Positions 4,954 through 5,263 of a stretch of DNA of 5,263 nt are shown here, piece after piece (position 1 is the stretch's first letter; each line of letters starts with the position of its first letter). Made by a program: the position numbers and the translations under genes. Below the pieces are notes generated by a model. It was given only the letters and a program-made list of their open reading frames with translations, did no database searches and had not been told where the DNA came from. Origin of the DNA: Nitrospirota bacterium (GTDB taxonomy: Bacteria; Nitrospirota_A; Leptospirillia; Leptospirillales; Leptospirillaceae); contig JAKCCY010000167.1 of the NCBI GenBank assembly GCA_021838765.1, forward strand, positions 1-5,263. The letters run 5' to 3'.

Positions 4954-5052
4954 TTGAGAGGTGAGAGCAACGATCTGGTGCAGAACTTTATCGACACGAT
5001 GTACAAAGCTTTCCAGCGCACACTCTTCAAAAAGAAAGCGCTGAAGCTCTGA
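4954..5052 (+). pseudogene. Short plus-strand reading frame, possible gene 3' remnant
   Basis: From a TTG at 4954 the frame encodes about 32 residues, including SNDLVQNFIDTMYKAFQRTL and ending KKKALKL, and stops just before a hairpin and terminator. The amphipathic, lysine-rich end looks protein-like, and the position relative to the terminator is that of a gene end. There is no good start codon or ribosome site, and the upstream frame overlaps the operon promoter, so this is either the surviving tail of a deleted gene or chance. I do not recognise the sequence. Confidence 0.2.
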
Positions 5053-5061
5053 GTCCAGTCA

Positions 5062-5075
5062 GACTCTTCAGAGTC
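5062..5075. other. Small perfect hairpin before the terminator
   Basis: GACTC (5062-5066) and GAGTC (5071-5075) around a TTCA loop, directly adjoining the A tract of the following terminator. Confidence 0.45.
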
Positions 5076-5109
5076 AAAAAGGCAGAATCTCCATCTCTGC
5101 CGCCTTTTT
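5076..5109. terminator. Bidirectional rho-independent terminator
   Basis: AAAAA (5076-5080), stem GGCAGA (5081-5086) and TCTGCC (5096-5101) around a 9-base loop, then GCC and TTTTT (5105-5109). The A tract on one side and T tract on the other make it usable on both strands. It would end plus-strand transcription after 5052 and shield the minus-strand operon from transcription entering from the right. Confidence 0.75.
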
Positions 5110-5263
5110 GGCCATTTTTACTTTTGGGGGTGCAGACTAGGAGGCTGGGAAATAAGTCAAAATTTCTGATGGCGGTGGAGATAAGATTCTGTTTTTATGT
5201 TGTTTTCACAGGATGAGTGGGGTTGTATTATCCATTTTCCTTTAAACAAGTTGACAAGGTGGG

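Larger units (their letters stand above)
4893..5263. other. Intergenic stretch right of the operon, no convincing gene
   Basis: Apart from the remnant frame, hairpin and terminator listed separately, nothing is recognised. Minus-strand frames in the last 150 bases are under 15 codons (for example an ATG at about 5234 after AAAGGAAA that stops after 9 codons). A TTGACA at 5251-5256 could be a -35 for a plus-strand gene beyond the edge, but its -10 would be outside the window. Confidence 0.5.

Overview
The window is accessory DNA from a bacterium of moderate to fairly high GC content. It holds two nested mobile elements on the left and a compact three-gene operon on the right; every convincing gene is on the minus strand. 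There is no rRNA, tRNA or housekeeping gene to fix the taxonomy. The combination of IS1111-type and tnpB-only elements with a sporadically distributed TA-like operon would suit an acidophile such as Leptospirillum (Nitrospirota), but that is an impression, not a demonstration.

Left (1-~2590): a tnpB gene of the IS200/IS605 superfamily starts at 2492 and runs leftwards out of the window. It is cut by an IS110-family (IS1111 group) element at 271-2074. The IS ends can be placed almost to the base: 12/13-matching subterminal inverted repeats lie at 274-286 and 2055-2067, with 3 and 7 extra bases outside them. Removing exactly that interval restores tnpB in frame through a VPIVLHRPVEG segment. 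The IS carries a complete DEDD transposase/recombinase (849-1934), a 140-bp leader side and an unusually long 578-bp 3' noncoding side with several hairpins, the likely home of its guide RNA. When the two ends are joined in a circle, the junction reads TTGACA-N16-TATAAT, a perfect consensus promoter aimed at the transposase.

Middle and right (2592-4833): three genes joined by two 4-bp ATGA overlaps, in transcription order a TIGR04255-family protein, a helix-turn-helix protein and a zeta-toxin-like P-loop kinase. A strong ribosome binding site and an AT-rich promoter precede the first gene; a tandem 12-bp direct repeat overlaps the predicted -10 box and is a candidate operator for the HTH protein. 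The layout suggests an autoregulated toxin-antitoxin or defence module with an added third component of unknown role.

Far right (4834-5263): no clear gene. After the operator region come a short plus-strand reading frame ending at 5052 (possibly a gene remnant), a small hairpin, and a bidirectional rho-independent terminator at 5076-5109. I recognise nothing in the last 150 bases.
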